Assembly: GCA_024233515.1 (NCBI GenBank)
Contig: JACKPO010000008.1
Location: 31,313 to 95,312, forward strand
Source of the DNA: Chlamydiales bacterium
Lineage (GTDB): Bacteria; Chlamydiota; Chlamydiia; Chlamydiales; Simkaniaceae
Length of the DNA stretch: 64,000 nt
Reading direction: 5' to 3'
This document shows, one piece after another, positions 48,667-57,432 of this stretch (position 1 is the stretch's first letter; each line of letters begins with the position of its first letter). The notes beneath the pieces were generated by a model. It saw only the letters and a program-made list of their open reading frames with translations, did no database searches and was not told where the DNA came from. Made by a program: the position numbers and the translations under genes.

Positions 48667-49179
48667 TTACTTCTTTTTCCCCATGGGAGCTAGGACTAAA
48701 CTGTAGTTACGTCCCATCTGCTTCGGTGGCGTCTCGGTTTGCGCAATGTCGCTCAGCGCTTCAGCAATCCGATGAGCCACTTTTTGCCCCAACTCAGGGC
48801 GGGCCATTTCTCGTCCACGGAACATGCAGGTCACACGTACCTTATTCCCCTTTTCGATAAATTCTCGGGCCCGTTTAATCTTTACTTGCAAGTCATGCTC
48901 ATCGATATTTGGCTTCACCTTAATCTCTTTAAGCTTGGCTTGATGTTGTCCTTTTTTGCTTTCCCGCTCTTTCTTTGTCATCTGGTAGCGGTACTTACCG
49001 TAATCGACGATCTTACAAACTGGAGGCGCCGCGTTAGGCGAAATCTCCACTAAATCTAGACCATCTCGTTGCGCATGCGACTGGGCTTCAGCAATCGTAA
49101 CGATTCCAACTTGCTTTCCATCTTTTCCAATCAGTCGTACTTTCGGTGCGCGAATTTCTCTATTGATTCTCAAGTTCAT
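48667..49179 (-). CDS. infC: translation initiation factor IF-3
   Basis: 170 residues: N-domain (INREIRAPKVRLIGKDGKQVGI ... LDLVEISPNAAPPVCKIVDYGKYRY), linker, and C-domain (EIKVKPNIDEHDLQVKIKRAREFIEKGNKVRVTCMFRGREM). It keeps 30S and 50S apart and checks initiator tRNA. The start is an ordinary ATG with AAGGA upstream, unlike the AUU start used for autocontrol in E. coli. It begins 6 bp after the ThrRS-like gene. Confidence 0.96.
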   Translation of the reverse strand: MNLRINREIRAPKVRLIGKDGKQVGIVTIAEAQSHAQRDGLDLVEISPNAAPPVCKIVDYGKYRYQMTKKERESKKGQHQAKLKEIKVKPNIDEHDLQVKIKRAREFIEKGNKVRVTCMFRGREMARPELGQKVAHRIAEALSDIAQTETPPKQMGRNYSLVLAPMGKKK

Positions 49180-49185
49180 TTATCC

Positions 49186-50469
49186 TTAGGTTCGAGAGCA
49201 TTCCATTTTACTCAATAACTCTTTTTTTTGCGACAGATCTTTTTCATGAGACTCTAAAATCATAGAAATGATCCGTTCAACAGAGGAAAAAAGTGACCGT
49301 TTGATGGTAAAAATTTCATTTTTTGGACGGACTGTTAAAAAAGGTCCTTTAAAGGTTCTTCCGAAATCATCGTGCATTCTCCACTCAATCGAAGGCTCTT
49401 TTGCATGGTAACTTTCTTTTGGAATATCGATCCCCTTGGCGGCTTCCTCGAGCATCTGCCGCATTTCATTCGGACCTGAGATTAAAAGAGAGCAGTTTAG
49501 TCCCAACAGCTTAGGGAGTCGATGCAGAAAGTGAACAGAATCCTTGAGAACCTCTTCAACTTGCTTTTTATGGCAAAAAATATGAGAGCGATCTTTATGA
49601 CATTGCTTAGAAAGGAGAAGTCCCCCATCCAAACTAAATCCCCCGTTGAGCTCAGGACCGCGATATTCAGCATACCGAATAGGTCCAGTATCGCATGATT
49701 GTTGGCGAAGCTTATAAAGTTTTTTATGTCCCCTAGTGATTTGAATGCTATCTGTCTTGATCAGTTCAAATTGTTCTTCAAGGTGGAGCTTTCTCCAATA
49801 TTCCATGATCCGATGAAGGAGCTTTTCCCCCTCTCCAGTCCAATAGATTCTCCCCTTTTCAAAGTGGTTTTCATCACGAATAATGTCAACTTTGAAGAGA
49901 CCCATTTTCTCGCCAATCGTCAGATGATCGACCCCAATCCAAGCTTTATTTTTTTTCAAAAATGTCTTAAGACTCTCTTTGCTTTCATCAGCAACACCAA
50001 TGATCCGCATCACCTTCTTCTTTTCCCCTTTGAAATAGAGGGGCTGGCGCTCTTCTAGCTTGAGAAGCTTAAAGGCTTTGAGCTCTCCGGTTCTGGGCAA
50101 AAACTTCCCCTGGACGTGATCGACGAAATTCCCAATCTGAATCACTTGAACCAAGGGATCTGGACAAATTTCCACAAAGTGTGCGGGATAAGGGCGCCGG
50201 TTATGCCGCATAAAACTTGCAGCACTAAAAGGGACCATTTCATGAACTTTGATCTCTTCATCATTTGAGGCTATCTGCCGCATTCTCTCCTCGATGAGCG
50301 GGAGATTGTCTTGTATAAAGGGATTGACAAAGATAAAGTCGTAATAGAAGCCGCAGGGGGTAGTTCCCCCTTTGACGACAAAGGTTTTACAATCAAATTC
50401 TGAAACAGCATAAGCCAGGACTTCTGCTGCCGTATAACGAATCTGATTTAACTTTTCTCTATTACTCAT
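49186..50469 (-). CDS. threonyl-tRNA synthetase-like protein, probably a pseudo-synthetase
   Basis: 427 residues from ATG 50469, 6 nt after the tRNA-Val 3' end with no Shine-Dalgarno. It aligns by eye with ThrRS from the editing domain to the end of the catalytic core: RYTAAEVLAYAVSEF (ThrRS RHSAAHLLAQA), GFYYDFIF, KVMRIIGVADESKESLKTFLKK, RYAEYRGPELNG, DRSHIFCHKKQVEEVLKDSV, IKRSLFSSVERIISMI. The editing histidines (HxxxH) are Y and E. The motif 2 block HRNEPSG is lost, motif 3 lacks its Gly, and the C-terminal anticodon domain is absent. It is probably inactive in aminoacylation. It sits at the ancestral thrS-infC place. Confidence 0.75.
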   Translation of the reverse strand: MSNREKLNQIRYTAAEVLAYAVSEFDCKTFVVKGGTTPCGFYYDFIFVNPFIQDNLPLIEERMRQIASNDEEIKVHEMVPFSAASFMRHNRRPYPAHFVEICPDPLVQVIQIGNFVDHVQGKFLPRTGELKAFKLLKLEERQPLYFKGEKKKVMRIIGVADESKESLKTFLKKNKAWIGVDHLTIGEKMGLFKVDIIRDENHFEKGRIYWTGEGEKLLHRIMEYWRKLHLEEQFELIKTDSIQITRGHKKLYKLRQQSCDTGPIRYAEYRGPELNGGFSLDGGLLLSKQCHKDRSHIFCHKKQVEEVLKDSVHFLHRLPKLLGLNCSLLISGPNEMRQMLEEAAKGIDIPKESYHAKEPSIEWRMHDDFGRTFKGPFLTVRPKNEIFTIKRSLFSSVERIISMILESHEKDLSQKKELLSKMECSRT

Positions 50470-50475
50470 GAGGTT

Positions 50476-50549
50476 TGGGATATAGCTGACTCGAACAGCT
50501 GACCTCCACGATGTCAACGTGGCGCTCTAACCAACTGAGCTAATACCCC
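50476..50549 (-). tRNA. tRNA-Val (anticodon GAC)
   Basis: 74 nt. Acceptor GGGGTAT/ATATCCC with discriminator A; D arm GCTC-AGTTGGTTA-GAGC; anticodon arm CCACG-TTGACAT-CGTGG giving GAC; T arm CAGCT-GTTCGAGT-CAGCT. CCA is not encoded. Its 3' end lies 6 nt before the ThrRS-like start codon. Confidence 0.95.
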
Positions 50550-50592
50550 ATTTGGAATTATTTTTACAAGCATCTTAAGCGAACGAGGTTTT

Positions 50593-52101
50593 CTAATCAA
50601 CTCTAAAGTGAGTTCCTTGAGAATAAGGGTTTCTAAGGGCCCCTTGGGTGATCAAAAGGGCGGTCTCGCATCCATTACGGAGGGCCAAAAGCTCAGGGGT
50701 CAACTTTCCATCTTCGTAGAAGGAGTCCACTTCCCATTTAAGCTCTGTGAGCATCTTGTGGGCCCGCTTCAAGCGGTGACTGCTTCGCATGAGGCCAACG
50801 TAGTTCCACATCGTCTGCTTGATGGTCATCCAATCTTGCTGGATAAGGGCTCCATCAACCTCTTCTTTTCCCATCTCCCAGGGTTCAACTTCGGGGAATA
50901 CTTTCTCTTTTAGTTCGACGGAATCGCCACACGTGACTCCCCAAACAAGCCCTTCTAAAAGAGCAGTGGACGCTAACCGATTTGCCCCATGGACTCCTGT
51001 GCACGAAACTTCACCAATGGCCCGTAGTCCTCGCATGGTGGTCCGTCCTTCGAGATCAACAGAAATCCCCCCGCAACTATAGTGAGCTGCAGGAACGATT
51101 GGCAAGGGATCAACGCCAAACTTAAATCCTCTCGCATCGCAATGATTGGCAATCGCAGGAAATCTCTTTAGAAGATGGTCTCTATTTTGATGAGAAAGGT
51201 CGAGCCAAAGATGGGGGCGGTCATTTTTGACCATCTCCTGAAACATTGTTCGGGCCACAATGTCTCTGGATGCCATCGGATCGAGGCAAGGGTTGAAATC
51301 GTGCGCTAAGATTTTTCCACCTTCTCCTCTCAAAGCTTCGGTGAGCAAAAAGCGGGGCTCTCCTTCGATATAAAGGGCTGTGGGATGGAACTGAATATAT
51401 TCCATATTCATAATCCGCACCCCTGCGCGAAACGCCATGGCAATTCCGTCTCCCCTTGCTTCTTTCCCATTCGTGGTGTGCAAAAAGCATTCTCCCACTC
51501 CTCCTGTTGCAAGGATCGTTTCTTTAGCAAAAAAGGTAGAAACAGCGCCACTCCTTTGATCTAAAACATACGCACCCACGCAGGTTGAAGGCTGATAGAG
51601 ATCGGCAGGATTTTTCGAGTGGTGGGACAGGGTGATCAAATCAATGACACTCTGCTTGAACATTAAGGCGATCTTAGGATGGGCGGCAACTTTATCATAA
51701 AGTTTGTCCATAATGGCTTTTCCCGTTTGGTCCCCATGGTACAAAATACGCGCAGTCGAATGGGCTCCCTCTTTGGTGAGCTTCCACTTTCCACTCTTTG
51801 CTTTTTCAAACGGAACGTCCATCAAATCGATGAGGGTTTCACGAAGGATCGATGGCCCTTTCTCCACTAGCTGATCAACAGCCTCTTCGAAACAAAGGCC
51901 GTCCCCCGCTTTCAAAATATCTTCTTTGAAGGGGCCTCCTTCATAAGCAATTCCCCCTTGTGCACGATAAGAATTGCTCGCCTGGACACCCTCTCCACTA
52001 CAAAGAAGAGTCACCTCTGCTCCCCGCTCAGCCAGGCGATGAGCTGCAATCATTCCTGCAATTCCTGCCCCTATGATTAAAACATCGGTCTCGTTTATCA
52101 T
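50593..52101 (-). CDS. nadB: L-aspartate oxidase
   Basis: 502 residues, FAD-dependent family with DVLIIGAGIAGMIAAHRLAERG, the substrate/FAD loop NSYRAQGGIAYEGGPF, LATGGVGECFLHTTNGKEARGDG, LLTEALRGEGGKIL and AAHYSCGGISVDLEGRTTMRGL. The glutamate-containing loop and C-terminal helical domain fit NadB more than fumarate reductase. It oxidises aspartate to iminoaspartate for quinolinate and NAD. Its usual partners nadA/nadC are not in the window. Confidence 0.87.
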   Translation of the reverse strand: MINETDVLIIGAGIAGMIAAHRLAERGAEVTLLCSGEGVQASNSYRAQGGIAYEGGPFKEDILKAGDGLCFEEAVDQLVEKGPSILRETLIDLMDVPFEKAKSGKWKLTKEGAHSTARILYHGDQTGKAIMDKLYDKVAAHPKIALMFKQSVIDLITLSHHSKNPADLYQPSTCVGAYVLDQRSGAVSTFFAKETILATGGVGECFLHTTNGKEARGDGIAMAFRAGVRIMNMEYIQFHPTALYIEGEPRFLLTEALRGEGGKILAHDFNPCLDPMASRDIVARTMFQEMVKNDRPHLWLDLSHQNRDHLLKRFPAIANHCDARGFKFGVDPLPIVPAAHYSCGGISVDLEGRTTMRGLRAIGEVSCTGVHGANRLASTALLEGLVWGVTCGDSVELKEKVFPEVEPWEMGKEEVDGALIQQDWMTIKQTMWNYVGLMRSSHRLKRAHKMLTELKWEVDSFYEDGKLTPELLALRNGCETALLITQGALRNPYSQGTHFRVD

Positions 52102-52135
52102 GTCTGAAGAATAACGGGAGAAAAAATAAGGCGCA

Positions 52136-52681
52136 ATGATTCTTCAACTGGGACATTCACTTTGGAAAGATCACCTCAATGAGGGAAACCGTGCGATTGA
52201 TGCAACATGCGGCAATGGACATGACACTCTTTTCTTATCCACCCTTAACCTTTCCCATCTTTACGTTTTCGACATCCAAAAAGAGGCTCTTCTTGCCACA
52301 CAAAAAAGGATTGACCATCTTTGCGCAGTGCCCTCTAAAACTATTTCTTACCACCTGGGGTGTCACTCTCTGTTTGAGGGGGTCGACTCCCCTGTCGATC
52401 TAATCGTCTATAATCTGGGGTATCTCCCAGGAGGAGACAAGTCTCTAACCACCCAGGTCGCTACAACTCTTCAAAGTGTCGAGAAAGGACTCTCCCTCCT
52501 AACGGAAGGGGGGCTCATGAGCCTCACCCTCTACCCCGGGCATCCTGAAGGAAAACGGGAGGAGGAGGCCCTCCTAGCTTTGACCTCATCTTTTTCGCCA
52601 AAAAAATTCCAGGTCTCCCACCATCGCCTCCTCAACCGCTCTAGTGCCCCCTCATTGCTTCTCATCAAAAAAATCATATAG
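52136..52681 (+). CDS. class I SAM-dependent methyltransferase, YtqB/MraW-like
   Basis: 181 residues. Motif I is AIDATCGNGHDTLFLS, followed by LYVFDIQKEALLATQKRI, and the catalytic-type loop VDLIVYNLGYLPGGDKSLTTQ, the NLGYLPGGD signature of the YtqB (rRNA methylase) family. The end is VSHHRLLNRSSAPSLLLIKK. Members methylate RNA (recently tRNA wobble modifications in Gram-positive relatives). It diverges from nadB with 34 bp between them. Confidence 0.85.
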   Translation: MILQLGHSLWKDHLNEGNRAIDATCGNGHDTLFLSTLNLSHLYVFDIQKEALLATQKRIDHLCAVPSKTISYHLGCHSLFEGVDSPVDLIVYNLGYLPGGDKSLTTQVATTLQSVEKGLSLLTEGGLMSLTLYPGHPEGKREEEALLALTSSFSPKKFQVSHHRLLNRSSAPSLLLIKKII

Positions 52682-52836
52682 TAATTATTTTAATCTTTGC
52701 CTATTTCAACGATTTCTTATATCGAAAAAGAATGATTACTAATTGTTTAGGAAGGCAATTTGTAGTATAATGAATAGTATGAGGGGTAATTATATAAATA
52801 TAATAAATACTCCTAAAACAAACAGGGAAAGATTAC

Positions 52837-53655
52837 ATGGCATTAAAAAGAGAATTTTCTTCTATACAGCCTCCAAAACAACTTCCTTCTAAAATTTTTG
52901 ATGCAAAAGCCCTCTTTCAACAAGAGGAAGAAGAAGCAAAAGTTCTGACCATCTTTGAAAAATTGAAAGGGCAAGAAATACACGTTCCTGATGAACTCCT
53001 TTCGATGATGGCAACCGTTAATCTTATTAACGTCAAAACCCTTTCCCCTACAACCAGAGAAAAATTTCAAAGCTTGTGCGGGCGTCTTCACACCATCAAC
53101 ACTAATATGATGGTTGATGCGATTGTTGACGAGGCACAAAAACTCAAAATGGATGGGGCTGCAGACCCAAGAGATATCGAATTTTTACGGAAAGCGATTG
53201 CAGAGATTTGGGAAAATAACAGTTTATCTGAAGTAAACTCGAACCTTCTCCGAGTGGCTTCGATTACACTTGCACAGCTAACTTCCGGAAAAAACCCAGA
53301 TATGGTAAACATTCCTTCAAACCACCAGTTGGAGGAGGAAATGGTCCTTCCAGAATCTACGGTTAAAGGAACCGACACAACGGCGAATTGGGAAGAGGCG
53401 GAGCTTGCGTTTGACCTTCTTGATGTTGCCGGTCTTTTGTATCAGGGAAAAATCGAGGAGGGGCTGGAGAGGGCTGCTTCTTTACCAAAAGATCTAAAAC
53501 TTCCGAAGATTTCTGAGGAAAGCTCTGCAGAGGAGTTGGCAATCTTTATCCAAGAGGCGGTTGTGAAGTCTTTTGAGATTGGTCGGAAGGATGGCTATAT
53601 CCCTTCTTCTCGCGAGATTCAGGAGCTCTTAGAAGAGGCAGCAAATCTTTCATAA
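52837..53655 (+). CDS. cytoplasmic protein of unknown function
   Basis: 272 residues, acidic, almost wholly helical, no signal peptide or membrane segment. A pattern of helices of about 30-40 residues (FEKLKGQEIHVPDELLSMMA, REKFQSLCGRLHTINTNMM, WEEAELAFDLLDVAGLLYQGKIEEGLERA) resembles TPR- or four-helix-type scaffolds, but no repeat register is convincing. A near-consensus ATG context (GGGAAAGATTAC) and an upstream 155-bp AT-rich gap support its own promoter. Its 3' end overlaps folC on the other strand by 110 bp. Confidence 0.6.
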   Translation: MALKREFSSIQPPKQLPSKIFDAKALFQQEEEEAKVLTIFEKLKGQEIHVPDELLSMMATVNLINVKTLSPTTREKFQSLCGRLHTINTNMMVDAIVDEAQKLKMDGAADPRDIEFLRKAIAEIWENNSLSEVNSNLLRVASITLAQLTSGKNPDMVNIPSNHQLEEEMVLPESTVKGTDTTANWEEAELAFDLLDVAGLLYQGKIEEGLERAASLPKDLKLPKISEESSAEELAIFIQEAVVKSFEIGRKDGYIPSSREIQELLEEAANLS

Positions 53656-54679
53656 TATAGAAAGAGCCGCACACCACACAGATGGCCCCCTCGCTTTTTG
53701 CACGCTCAAGCCCCTCTGCCGCAGAGACTGCGCCTTCAAAATGGTGAAGTCTTGGGTGGTGGGGTTCTAAAAACGTCACCGCATCACTTTTCTCACGAAT
53801 GATACGGAGAGACTCTTTGATATCTTTATCTTTTGACATTCCCAAAAGGACATGGATTCTTTTCCCTGGATACTCCCGTTTTACCCTGTCAAAAAGGCGA
53901 CGAAGAGCAGCAGGGTTATGGGCCACATCTAAAATCACCTCGCCACGCTTTTCAAAGCGACAGGGAGGGTCTTTGCGAAGACCATTTGTCTCCTCGAGAT
54001 CAAAGGGGAGAAGTTTCAGAACCTTTTGTGCAATTTTTTTGGAATCATTTGGCACAATGTAAAGGGGGCATGCTTTTTTGTGCATGATCTCATAATCAGC
54101 ACTTTTCCCAATGACGCAGGGAACGCCTGGTTTAATAATTCCACTCTTTTCATAGGCAATGTCTTCAAGGGTATCTCCTAAAATAGGGACATGGTCCCAA
54201 TCAATCGAAGTGATAATGGAGACAATCGGTGTCAGAATGTTTGTTGCATCTAATCTTCCTCCGAGCCCAGCTTCGACGATTGCAATATCGACTTCTTGCT
54301 CCGCAAAATAGTCAAAGGCAAGGAGTGTGGTGATCTCAAAAAACTTGGGATTTTTCGTTAAGGGGAGGATTTTTTCAACTCCTTCCACAACATCGACTTC
54401 AGAAATCATCTTTCCGTTGATTTGGATCCGCTCTCGATAAGTTTCAAGATGGGGAGACGTGAAAAGGCCCACCCGATATCCATTTTCCTGGAGAACAGCA
54501 GCGAGTTTATAGGCAACTGTCCCCTTCCCATTGGTTCCCGCAATATGAACCGATGGGAACTTTTTTTCGGGATGGTCAAGCTTTTCCGCCATTTCCATTG
54601 GCGCAGAAAGATCTGTCTTGAGTTCTTTGGAGCGATTCAGAGAAAAGAGATAGCGAGTCAGTTCGTGATACTTTGTCAT
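53546..54679 (-). CDS. folC: folylpolyglutamate synthase / dihydrofolate synthase
   Basis: 377 residues, somewhat short for the family. P-loop SVHIAGTNGKGTVAYKLA, then VGLFTSPHLETYRERIQING, IAIVEAGLGGRLDATN, a conserved IDWDHVPILGDTLEDIAYEKSGIIKPG and, in the C-domain, ILDVAHNPAALRRL. It adds glutamate to folates. The natural end seems to be near GSFYIMKDLLPLL; the following ~20 polar residues lie within the overlap with the convergent gene. It is coupled to the PHP gene by a 4-bp overlap. Confidence 0.92.
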   Translation of the reverse strand: MTKYHELTRYLFSLNRSKELKTDLSAPMEMAEKLDHPEKKFPSVHIAGTNGKGTVAYKLAAVLQENGYRVGLFTSPHLETYRERIQINGKMISEVDVVEGVEKILPLTKNPKFFEITTLLAFDYFAEQEVDIAIVEAGLGGRLDATNILTPIVSIITSIDWDHVPILGDTLEDIAYEKSGIIKPGVPCVIGKSADYEIMHKKACPLYIVPNDSKKIAQKVLKLLPFDLEETNGLRKDPPCRFEKRGEVILDVAHNPAALRRLFDRVKREYPGKRIHVLLGMSKDKDIKESLRIIREKSDAVTFLEPHHPRLHHFEGAVSAAEGLERAKSEGAICVVCGSFYIMKDLLPLLRAPESREKKGYSHPSDQSQKTSQPPLG

Positions 54680-55485
54680 ACCTCTCCGAAAATCGCACGC
54701 ACTCTGTCTTCATCGACCCAAGAGCAGCCGAGGCCAATATGGGGCTTGATCTCTCCATGAAAATCTGAGCCTCCTGATACTAGCCATCCTTTTTCCTCTG
54801 CGATTTTTAGCCACCTGACTTCTTGGCCACCATGAAAGAGGCCGTAGTAACATTCTAGTCCATCGAAGTTCATCCCAAGAAGCTCATGGAGAATCGTTTT
54901 TTTTCGCACAAGATGGGGATGAGCAATGAATGCTTTCCCTCCTGCTTGATGGATCACATCAATCGTTTTCTCAGGAGTAAAACTTTCGCCAGGATCGAAA
55001 CAAGGTTTCCCCTCTCCAATATAACGATCAAAAGCCTCTTGGATAGAGGAGACGTAATGTTTTTTAAGTAGAACCTCTGCAATATGAGGACGACCAATCG
55101 TTCGATCAGCTGGATCTCCAAGCTCTTCCTCTTCAACGATGATTGAAAGGCGCCTCAGTTTTTCTAGGATCGTTTTGTTTCGTTTAAGCCGTCTCTTTTG
55201 ATGCTGCGCGCAAAATGAGAGGATCTCCTCTGTTTTTTTCACTCCATAGCCCAAGAGGTGGACTGGGTATCCTTTTTGGCGCGTCGAAAATTCAACTCCA
55301 GTATAGAGCTTAACTCCGACTTCTTTGGCTTCTGCAAAGAGTTCATCTGTGTAGGCATCCAATGTATCATGATCGGTAATCGCAAGAGCGAAGAGCTCTT
55401 TTTCTTTCGCTAAGCGAAGAAGCTCCTCAGGGGTACATGTCCCATCCGAGCAGGTCGAGTGGCAGTGCAAGTCAGCGCGCTTCAT
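54676..55485 (-). CDS. PHP-domain phosphoesterase (RNase AM/YciV-like)
   Basis: 269 residues. Metal-binding PHP motifs are in order: RADLHCHSTCSDGTCTPEELL, ALAITDHDTLDAY, a middle AFIAHPHLV and the end SGGSDFHGEIKPHIGLG. The length fits YciV/TrpH, which remove nucleotides from small RNAs or 5'-phosphorylated ends. It overlaps murB by 14 bp and folC by 4 bp, so it is in the nusB-murB-PHP-folC operon. Confidence 0.88.
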   Translation of the reverse strand: MKRADLHCHSTCSDGTCTPEELLRLAKEKELFALAITDHDTLDAYTDELFAEAKEVGVKLYTGVEFSTRQKGYPVHLLGYGVKKTEEILSFCAQHQKRRLKRNKTILEKLRRLSIIVEEEELGDPADRTIGRPHIAEVLLKKHYVSSIQEAFDRYIGEGKPCFDPGESFTPEKTIDVIHQAGGKAFIAHPHLVRKKTILHELLGMNFDGLECYYGLFHGGQEVRWLKIAEEKGWLVSGGSDFHGEIKPHIGLGCSWVDEDRVRAIFGEV

Positions 55486-56359
55486 GTTCCTCCAATTGAT
55501 AGGGAACTCTCTGCACTTCCATTTCTAGCCATTTCCCCGTCTTCTCTTGAATCGTTTGTTGGATATGACTTGAAAGAGCCATCACATCTTCTGCCGTTGC
55601 ATTCCCCGTATTGATAATAAAATTCCCATGGAGGGTTGAAACTTCAGCTCCCCCAATTTTTTTCCCTTTCAAGCCACACGCTTCGATAAGAGCTCCCGCT
55701 TTATCTCCTTCAGGATTGCGGAAAATACATCCGGCACTTTTTTGGCCGTAAGGTTGGGTGGCTGTTCGATACTCCACGATTTTAAGCTGTTTTTCCCGTG
55801 CTGCCACTTCTTGAACCAGTTCAAAGCGCCCAGAAACAATGATCTTTCCACTTTTTTGAAGAGAGGAGAAACGATACCCAAAAGAGAGCTCCGATTTCTT
55901 CACCTCTTGAAAGACCCCCGCCTCATCGATCACTCCAACATGGGTGAGGTAGTCGCAGGTTTCCATCTGATTCGCCCCAGCGTTCATATAGATCGCTCCC
56001 CCAACAGAACCCGGAATCCCACTGGCAAACTCAAGTCCTCCCCATCCTTTGCGAGCCATCTTGGCTCCAAGAAGGGAAAACGAAGTGCCGGCACCGACAT
56101 GAAGCTTCCCCTCATCAAACTCCACAAAATCGATCTTATTGAGGATCACAAGACCATCAAAGCCTCGATCATCAAAAAGGGCATTCGATCCTTTGCCGAT
56201 GATCCAAAACGGGAGATGCTTTTGATTGATATAGTTGCGTATGGCCCCCATCTCATCAATAGAACGGATGGTAACGAACTGCTTCGCCTCTCCCCCAATT
56301 CCAAATGTCGTGTAGGGTTTTAAGGATTTGCCGTACTCAATACGGGCCTTAATAGACAT
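55472..56359 (-). CDS. murB: UDP-N-acetylenolpyruvoylglucosamine reductase
   Basis: 295 residues, type II-like MurB. FAD-binding start SLKPYTTFGIGGEAKQFVTI and IGKGSNALFDD; LEFASGIPGSVGGAIYMNAGA; catalytic segment YGQKSAGCIFRNPEGDKAGALIEACGLKG; C-terminal LHGNFIINTGNATAEDV. It makes UDP-MurNAc for peptidoglycan, in line with the Ddl and dap genes in this window. It overlaps nusB by 40 bp and the PHP gene by 14 bp. Confidence 0.93.
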   Translation of the reverse strand: MSIKARIEYGKSLKPYTTFGIGGEAKQFVTIRSIDEMGAIRNYINQKHLPFWIIGKGSNALFDDRGFDGLVILNKIDFVEFDEGKLHVGAGTSFSLLGAKMARKGWGGLEFASGIPGSVGGAIYMNAGANQMETCDYLTHVGVIDEAGVFQEVKKSELSFGYRFSSLQKSGKIIVSGRFELVQEVAAREKQLKIVEYRTATQPYGQKSAGCIFRNPEGDKAGALIEACGLKGKKIGGAEVSTLHGNFIINTGNATAEDVMALSSHIQQTIQEKTGKWLEMEVQRVPYQLEEHEAR

Positions 56360-56769
56360 GGGGCTTCCTCTGATTGAAAGATCGCATCTAAAATCGCATT
56401 CACAAATGCTCCACCCTCTGGTGTTCCAAACTTTCGACTCAAACGAACCGCTTCTGAAATGGCCACTTTAGGGGGAATCTCTCCTTCGAATTTCAGCTCG
56501 AAAAGACCCAGGCGCAAAATGTTTCGCTCGACTCTAGAGATCCTTTTGAAATCATAGTCTTTTGAAACGTTAGAAATCAAGGCATCGATTTCCTCGACCT
56601 TGTTAAAAATCGCCTCGACCTTTTCCATAGCTTGATGCAAAACCTTTCGTGTCACCACAAATTGGTCGAGCATCGAAGATAAAATCTTCGCATCGGAAGA
56701 GGTATTCAGATCTCTGCTATACAGAGTCTGAAAGACAATTTCACGAAACTTTTTTTGAGATAGCGCCAT
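56320..56769 (-). CDS. nusB: transcription antitermination factor NusB
   Basis: 149 residues from ATG 56769 (MALSQKKFREIVFQTLYSRD); an earlier in-frame start lacks support. All-helical NusB fold: REIVFQTLYSRDLN, RVERNILRLGLFELKFEGEIPPKVAISEAVRLSRKFGTPEGGAFVNAILDAI. The last block is the family signature. It helps rRNA operon antitermination with NusE. A possible -10 (TATACT) ends 9 nt before the ATG, so the message may be almost leaderless. First gene of the operon. Confidence 0.92.
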   Translation of the reverse strand: MALSQKKFREIVFQTLYSRDLNTSSDAKILSSMLDQFVVTRKVLHQAMEKVEAIFNKVEEIDALISNVSKDYDFKRISRVERNILRLGLFELKFEGEIPPKVAISEAVRLSRKFGTPEGGAFVNAILDAIFQSEEAPCLLRPVLSTANP

Positions 56770-56852
56770 AACGCGTCCAGTATAGCAAAACCCCCTTCTC
56801 AAAGAAAGAATATTTTTTCCTTCAGTCCTTTTTAAATAGATAAGAGAGAGTA

Positions 56853-56875
56853 AAAGGATTTTTGGGACTAACCAC
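56853..56875. repeat. 23-bp dispersed repeat, copy 2
   Basis: Identical to 36577-36599. Here it lies in the gap between the divergent nusB and mgtC-like genes, followed by AT-rich DNA. It has no inverted partner nearby. Confidence 0.7.
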
Positions 56876-56943
56876 CAGAGAGTCAAACAAAAATAAAAAC
56901 AAGTAAAAATTATTTTATTTACATTTAGTTTTTATAGTTATAA

Positions 56944-57432
56944 ATGAAAACTATGTTGGAATATCATGTAGAACTAAGGCTCGCTGGGCATATCTTGTTT
57001 GCTGCTGTGCTTGGAGCTCTCATTGGGCTAGAGCGGGAGCGCCACGTCGGGCTGGCCGGAATTCGAACGCACGCGGCAGTCGCCGTGGGCGCCTGTCTTT
57101 TTGGATTCATCTCTATGAATGTCGCCCCTCCCAGTTTTTTGGGAACCGTTTCTGGAACGGCAGACCCTTCCAGGATTTCGGCGCAAATCGTCAGCGGGAT
57201 CGGTTTCCTGGGAGCGGGGGTCATTTTGCGCGATAAAGGACAAATTCGCGGGCTTACAACAGCTGCCACTTTATGGGCAACGGCCTCAATGGGACTTGCT
57301 GTCGCCAACAAGCTCTATATCTTAGCAGTGAGTGTCACTCTGATTATCCTGGCCCTTCTTTCCCTTTACAAAGTTCCGGGCTTTATGAAGTGGAAAAATA
57401 AAAACCGGAAACGGATTTGCGACGACGATTAA
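56944..57432 (+). CDS. MgtC/SapB family membrane protein
   Basis: 162 residues. Signature: HILFAAVLGALIGLERE followed by AGIRTHAAVAVGACLFGFIS, then IVSGIGFLGAGVILRDKGQIRGLTTAATLWATASMGLAV, the hallmark MgtC/SapB segment. Four to five helices, inner membrane, no C-terminal ACT domain. In Salmonella and Mycobacterium MgtC aids survival in macrophages by affecting ATP synthase and Mg homeostasis; that may also hold in this intracellular bacterium, though a housekeeping role is possible. It overlaps dps by 4 bp tail to tail. Confidence 0.88.
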   Translation: MKTMLEYHVELRLAGHILFAAVLGALIGLERERHVGLAGIRTHAAVAVGACLFGFISMNVAPPSFLGTVSGTADPSRISAQIVSGIGFLGAGVILRDKGQIRGLTTAATLWATASMGLAVANKLYILAVSVTLIILALLSLYKVPGFMKWKNKNRKRICDDD

